From Moraxellaceae bacterium (GTDB lineage Bacteria > Pseudomonadota > Gammaproteobacteria > Pseudomonadales > Moraxellaceae): 64,000 nucleotides of DNA. Shown here piece by piece: positions 60,614 to 64,000 of the stretch. A program made the translations under genes and the position numbers. The first letter of the stretch is position 1; each line of letters opens with the position of its first letter. Below the pieces are notes generated by a model. That model did not search any database, was not told the DNA's origin, and saw nothing but the letters and a program-made list of their open reading frames with translations. Location of the stretch: positions 171,453 through 235,452 of the forward strand of contig JAQZBP010000009.1 of the NCBI GenBank assembly GCA_029237815.1, read 5' to 3'.

Positions 60614-61831
60614 ATGAAACTGACCCATAAGACCGCAATCGCCCTGGCACTCGCCTCGGCGGCAGTGACCGCCCAGGCGGAAGTGACCTTCACGCCGTTT
60701 GCCACCTACCAGTTCTTCGATACCGAGACCGTCGAGGAAAATGTCGGCGGTGGCGTCGTGCCCGACATCGAGGACAAGGAAGGCTACGCCCTGGCCCTCG
60801 GCTACCGCTTCACCCCCGCTATCGGCGTGGAAGTGAACTACGGCCGCACCGAGAGCGACACCGAAGTCGATGCCCTGCTGGGCTTCCCGACCGGCGTCCA
60901 GGTCCGCAACAGCCGCCTGAGCCTGGACGGCTACTACGCCTTCAATGCCGACAGCGCCTTCTCCCCCTACGTCCTGCTGGGCGTGGGCCAGAACCGCCTC
61001 AAGTCCAGCGGCCTTAGCGCCGAAGACACCTTGGCGAATGCGGGCGTGGGTGCCTTCTACCGCTTCAACCAGAGCGTCGCCCTCCGCATGGAAGCGCGTA
61101 ACGTGCACAACGTCGACGCGGATCTGGACGACCAGCTCGTCATGCTCGGCCTGGAATTCTCCCCGGGCGGCAGCGCCGCCGCGGAAGAGCCGGTCCAGCA
61201 GGCCGCAGTCGAAGAACAGGCCCCGGTTGAGCAGCTGGCGGCTGCGCCGGCCGCCATCGTCGCTGCCGTGGTCGACTCCGACGGTGACGGCGTGGCCGAC
61301 GCCCAGGACAAGTGCCCGAACACCCCGGCCGGTGCGGCCGTGGATGCCACCGGTTGCCCGCTGGACTCTGACAAGGACGGCGTGGCCGACTTTGCCGACA
61401 AGTGCCCGGACACCAAGGCCGGCGCTGCCGTGAGCGCCACCGGTTGCTACCAGGAGCTCCAGCAGGAAGTGGCGATCGAGCTGAACGTGCAGTTCGCCAC
61501 CGGCAAGGCCACCCTGCAGGGTGATGCCAGCGCCGAAATCCAGAAGGTAGCGTCCTTCATGCAGCAGTACCCGACCGTCAACGTGACCATCGAAGGCCAC
61601 ACCGACAACCGTGGCAATGCCGCCGTGAACAAGCGTCTGTCCCAGCAGCGTGCTGACGCCGTCAAGGCCGAGCTGGTCAAGCAGGGCGTGGATGCCGCCC
61701 GCCTGTCCGCCGTGGGCTACGGTGCCGACAAGCCGATCGCCGACAACAACACGGAAGCCGGCCGCGCCGAAAACCGTCGCGTGGTCGCCTCGGCCAAGGC
61801 CCAGACCAAGGCCATCAAGATGAAGCAGTAA
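60614..61831 (+). CDS. OmpA-family outer membrane porin with TSP3 linker
   Basis: A 405-aa outer membrane protein: signal peptide 1-22 (ending AQA-EV), an eight-stranded beta-barrel domain (23-190), a Pro/Ala/Glu linker, two thrombospondin type 3-like calcium-binding repeats (DSDGDGVADAQDKCPNTP and DSDKDGVADFADKCPDTK), and a C-terminal OmpA/MotB peptidoglycan-binding domain (about 290-395) with IEGHTDNRGNAAVNKRLSQQRADAV. OprF-like build. ATG 60614 follows GGAGGAC. Upstream 60344-60613 carries TTGACC at 60466 and an AATTG/CAATT inverted repeat at 60567-60584 of uncertain meaning. Probably abundant. Confidence 0.95.
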   Translation: MKLTHKTAIALALASAAVTAQAEVTFTPFATYQFFDTETVEENVGGGVVPDIEDKEGYALALGYRFTPAIGVEVNYGRTESDTEVDALLGFPTGVQVRNSRLSLDGYYAFNADSAFSPYVLLGVGQNRLKSSGLSAEDTLANAGVGAFYRFNQSVALRMEARNVHNVDADLDDQLVMLGLEFSPGGSAAAEEPVQQAAVEEQAPVEQLAAAPAAIVAAVVDSDGDGVADAQDKCPNTPAGAAVDATGCPLDSDKDGVADFADKCPDTKAGAAVSATGCYQELQQEVAIELNVQFATGKATLQGDASAEIQKVASFMQQYPTVNVTIEGHTDNRGNAAVNKRLSQQRADAVKAELVKQGVDAARLSAVGYGADKPIADNNTEAGRAENRRVVASAKAQTKAIKMKQ

Positions 61832-61848
61832 GCAGCTCCGCTGCCAAA

Positions 61849-61881
61849 CAAAAGGCCGCCTTCGGGCGGCCTTTTGCTTTT
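61849..61881. terminator. Terminator of the ompA-like gene
   Basis: AAAAGGCCGCC (61851-61861) / GGCGGCCTTTT (61866-61876) with TTCG loop, T-rich tail. Stable tetraloop. Confidence 0.93.
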
Positions 61882-61978
61882 CTGTCTCCGGCAGGAGCGG
61901 TCAACGCCTGCGCGCGACGCGCTCCGGACTTAGCGGCGCCTGGCAGGGACCGCCTGGAGCCCTCCCTGCCGGCTCGCC

Positions 61979-62794
61979 TCAGCGCTGCTGGCCGAAGATG
62001 TCGCGGAAGCTGGTGTAGTAGGACGCCATCAGCAAGGGCATTGCGACCACAAAGAAGCCGATCACCAGGGCCAGGAGCCCGCCGATCATCACCAGAAACG
62101 CCAGGATGCCGTAGACCAGGAAGGGCAGCCAGTTGCGCAGGCAGGCCGAGAAGCTGGCCTTCATGGCGTCCCAGGCGCCGAGGTTGGCGTAGAACACGAG
62201 GCCGGGCGCGAACCAGTAGGACGCCGCCACCAGCACCAGCAGGCCGAACATCAGCAGGAAGATGCCCAGGAAGGCGAGGCCGCCGGCACCGGCAATGATC
62301 TGGCCCATGGCCGCCTCGGGACTCGCGGCGCTCAGGAGCTGGGAGCCGCCCAGCAGCACCACGGCGGCGATCACGCAGATGACGATGACCGCCATGATCA
62401 GCGCGAAATACAGCACGGCCACCAGCACCAGGCTGCCCACCTTGTCCTTGAAGCCGACAAAGAGGTTGCCGAGGTCCGCCTCGCCGCCCTCGGCGATGGC
62501 ATGCCCGAAGGCCAGCACGCCGACCATGAACATGGGCCCGATGAGCAGGCTGGCGATGCTGCCCAGCACGGGCACGATGCCCAGCAGCATCTGGATACCG
62601 AACAGGACCAGCATCGCGACGATCCACATCAGGGGCGCGGCCTTGAACAGGGCCCAGCCCTCGCCGATCCAGGTCGAGCCGCGGCCGGCGTCCACGGTGG
62701 CGGCCGGCAGGCCGAAGCGGGTCTCGGCAACGGACTCGCGGATGTCCGCCACGGCAGCGGCCGGAGCGCGGTAGGGGTTGTCGGGGGTTGTCAT
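61979..62794 (-). CDS. BPSS1780-type polytopic membrane protein
   Basis: A 271-aa membrane protein with about six TM segments after a cytoplasmic N-terminus (MTTPDNPYRAPAAAVADI). The N-terminal NPYxAP motif, then STWIGEGWALFKAAPLMWIV and the repeated hydrophobic blocks, fit the BPSS1780 family of unknown function. No catalytic motif. Convergent with the ompA-like gene; ATG 62794 follows GGAGGAGAA. A transport or envelope role is possible, not shown. Confidence 0.8.
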   Translation of the reverse strand: MTTPDNPYRAPAAAVADIRESVAETRFGLPAATVDAGRGSTWIGEGWALFKAAPLMWIVAMLVLFGIQMLLGIVPVLGSIASLLIGPMFMVGVLAFGHAIAEGGEADLGNLFVGFKDKVGSLVLVAVLYFALIMAVIVICVIAAVVLLGGSQLLSAASPEAAMGQIIAGAGGLAFLGIFLLMFGLLVLVAASYWFAPGLVFYANLGAWDAMKASFSACLRNWLPFLVYGILAFLVMIGGLLALVIGFFVVAMPLLMASYYTSFRDIFGQQR

Positions 62795-62934
62795 GGTTCT
62801 CCTCCTTGGAGTGGCAAAAGCAGTGTTCTTGTTATGGACGGGGCGATGCTAGCAGGGCCTACCGGGGTCCACAGCCCTGAAGGCACCAACAAAATGTGAC
62901 CGACCACTCGGCTCGCAGTGCCGGCCGTAATCGG

Positions 62935-62940
62935 TATAAT
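62935..62940 (+). promoter_or_regulatory. Candidate -10 of typA
   Basis: A perfect TATAAT at 62935-62940, about 43 bp before the typA start. No recognisable -35 at 16-18 bp. Confidence 0.45.
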
Positions 62941-62982
62941 CGCCGGCTTTTCGAGCAGCCTCCCACCCCCCTGGTGAAAATA

Positions 62983-64000
62983 GTGTCCCTTCAGAACATC
63001 CGTAACATCGCCATCATCGCCCACGTCGACCATGGCAAGACCACTCTCGTCGACAAGCTGCTGCAGCAGTCCGGCACCCTTGGCGATCGCGCCGGTGAAA
63101 TCGAGCGCGTCATGGACTCGAACGACCAGGAAAAGGAGCGCGGCATCACCATCCTGGCCAAGAACACGGCCATCAAGTGGCTGGACAAGCGCACCAACAC
63201 CGAATACGCCATCAACATCGTCGACACCCCGGGCCACGCCGACTTCGGCGGCGAAGTGGAACGCGTGCTCAGCATGGTCGACTCCGTGCTGCTGCTGGTG
63301 GACGCCGTCGACGGCCCCATGCCGCAGACCCGCTTCGTGACCATGAAGGCTTTCGCCCAGGGCCTGAAGCCCATCGTCGTGATCAACAAGGTCGACCGTC
63401 CCAGCGCGCGTCCGGACTGGGTCATCGACCAGGTCTTCGATCTTTTCGACAAGCTCGGCGCCACCGACGAGCAGCTCGACTTCCCCATCATCTATGGCTC
63501 CGGCCTGAACGGCATCGCCGGCCTCGAGCTGGACAAGCTCGCGCCGGACATGACGCCGCTGTTCGAAACCGTGGTCGACAAGGTTGCGCCGCCGGAAGGC
63601 GACCCCAACGGTCCTTTCCAGATGCAGATCTCCTCGCTCGACTACAACAGCTATGTCGGCGTCATCGGCATCGGCCGCATCACCCGCGGCAAGGTCAAGA
63701 CCAACAGCCAGGTGGTCATCGTCGACCGCGAAGGCAAGAAGCGTAACGGCCGCATCCTGCAGATCATGGGCTACAGCGGCCTGACCCGCGTGGAAGTGCC
63801 GGAAGCCGGCGCCGGCGACATCGTCTGCGTCACCGGCATGGAAGGCCTGCAGATCTCCGACACGCTCTGCGATCCACAGAACGTCGAGGCGCTGCCGCCC
63901 TTGTCCGTGGACGAGCCGACCGTGAGCATGACCTTCCAGGTCAACAACTCGCCCTTCGCCGGCCGCGAAGGCAAGTTCGTGACCTCGCGCAACATCAAGG
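62983..64000 (+). CDS. typA: Translational GTPase TypA/BipA, 5' part (3' end outside window)
   Basis: First 339 residues of TypA/BipA, a ribosome-binding GTPase needed for 50S assembly and stress growth. G1 AHVDHGKT (13-20), the switch [11 protein letters not shown]3 [16 protein letters not shown]4 NKVDRP, then domain 2 (EF-Tu-like beta barrel) and the start of domain 3 ([24 protein letters not shown]). GTG 62983 is the likely start with GGTGA at 62973-62977; GTG 62974 adds three residues. The frame is open to the window end, where about 270 residues are missing. Confidence 0.97.
   Translation, partial: MSLQNIRNIAIIAHVDHGKTTLVDKLLQQSGTLGDRAGEIERVMDSNDQEKERGITILAKNTAIKWLDKRTNTEYAINIVDTPGHADFGGEVERVLSMVDSVLLLVDAVDGPMPQTRFVTMKAFAQGLKPIVVINKVDRPSARPDWVIDQVFDLFDKLGATDEQLDFPIIYGSGLNGIAGLELDKLAPDMTPLFETVVDKVAPPEGDPNGPFQMQISSLDYNSYVGVIGIGRITRGKVKTNSQVVIVDREGKKRNGRILQIMGYSGLTRVEVPEAGAGDIVCVTGMEGLQISDTLCDPQNVEALPPLSVDEPTVSMTFQVNNSPFAGREGKFVTSRNIK

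Overview
The window is about 64 kb of GC-rich, gene-dense chromosome from a free-living gammaproteobacterium. Several blocks keep gene orders known from Pseudomonas aeruginosa: rppH-ptsP and lgt-thyA-folA; argH / algZ-algR-hemC-hemD-hemX-hemY; rho / trxA / ppx / ppk / hemB; ABC-F / algP / FKBP / algQ / dsbB; and gshA / thioesterase / tex / amgR-amgS / hslO. The blocks lie in a different relative order, and the proteins read as homologs rather than near-identical copies. I place the organism among gammaproteobacteria outside Pseudomonas itself (a Nevskiales- or Xanthomonadales-like lineage is possible) and cannot go further without a search. No phage, insertion sequence, CRISPR array or rRNA was seen.

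Layout. 1-9.6 kb: the 3' part of a 5-formyl-THF cyclo-ligase gene, a HAD phosphatase, rppH, ptsP, an alkyladenine glycosylase coupled to a TANGO2/NRDE protein, lgt-thyA, folA and a Na+/H+ antiporter. 9.6-21.1 kb is the most accessory part. It holds a small lipoprotein, a pseudo-receiver-like protein, four membrane GGDEF proteins (one carries two complete sensor-GGDEF modules in a single chain), a pair of ferritin-like genes inside the cluster and an orphan hybrid histidine kinase. 21.1-28.4 kb: tRNA-Phe, then the heme genes hemCDXY behind the algZ-algR two-component system. 28.5-37.3 kb: argH, a lipoprotein, another diguanylate cyclase, a YgiQ radical-SAM protein, msrA, and an AraC regulator coupled to a condensation-fold protein that lacks its catalytic histidines. 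37.5-45.4 kb: rho, trxA, ppx and ppk (convergent), hemB, a thioesterase and a small Cys-cluster protein. 45.4-55.4 kb: ABC-F, the histone-like AlgP with its repeat array, FKBP, algQ/rsd, dsbB, gshA, a PaaI-type thioesterase, a MliC-like lipoprotein and tex. 55.7-64 kb: a chromate transporter, amgR-amgS, hslO, an OmpA porin, a BPSS1780-type membrane protein and the 5' part of typA/bipA.

How the genes work together. Much of the window is housekeeping: folate/thymidylate (5-FCL, thyA, folA), heme (hemB, hemC, hemD, plus hemX/hemY), thiol and redox balance (trxA, gshA, msrA, dsbB, hslO), polyphosphate (ppk/ppx) and RNA fate (rppH, rho, tex). Over this lies a dense regulatory layer: six GGDEF domains in five proteins, AlgZ-AlgR, AmgR-AmgS, an orphan hybrid kinase, the nitrogen PTS (PtsP) and AlgQ/AlgP. 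The best candidate for something undescribed is 10.2-19.1 kb. There, five copies of a multi-TM sensor module with a conserved Pro-Tyr-Ala-Pro motif have expanded next to each other, one pair has fused, and two diiron ferritin-like proteins are encoded divergently in the middle.
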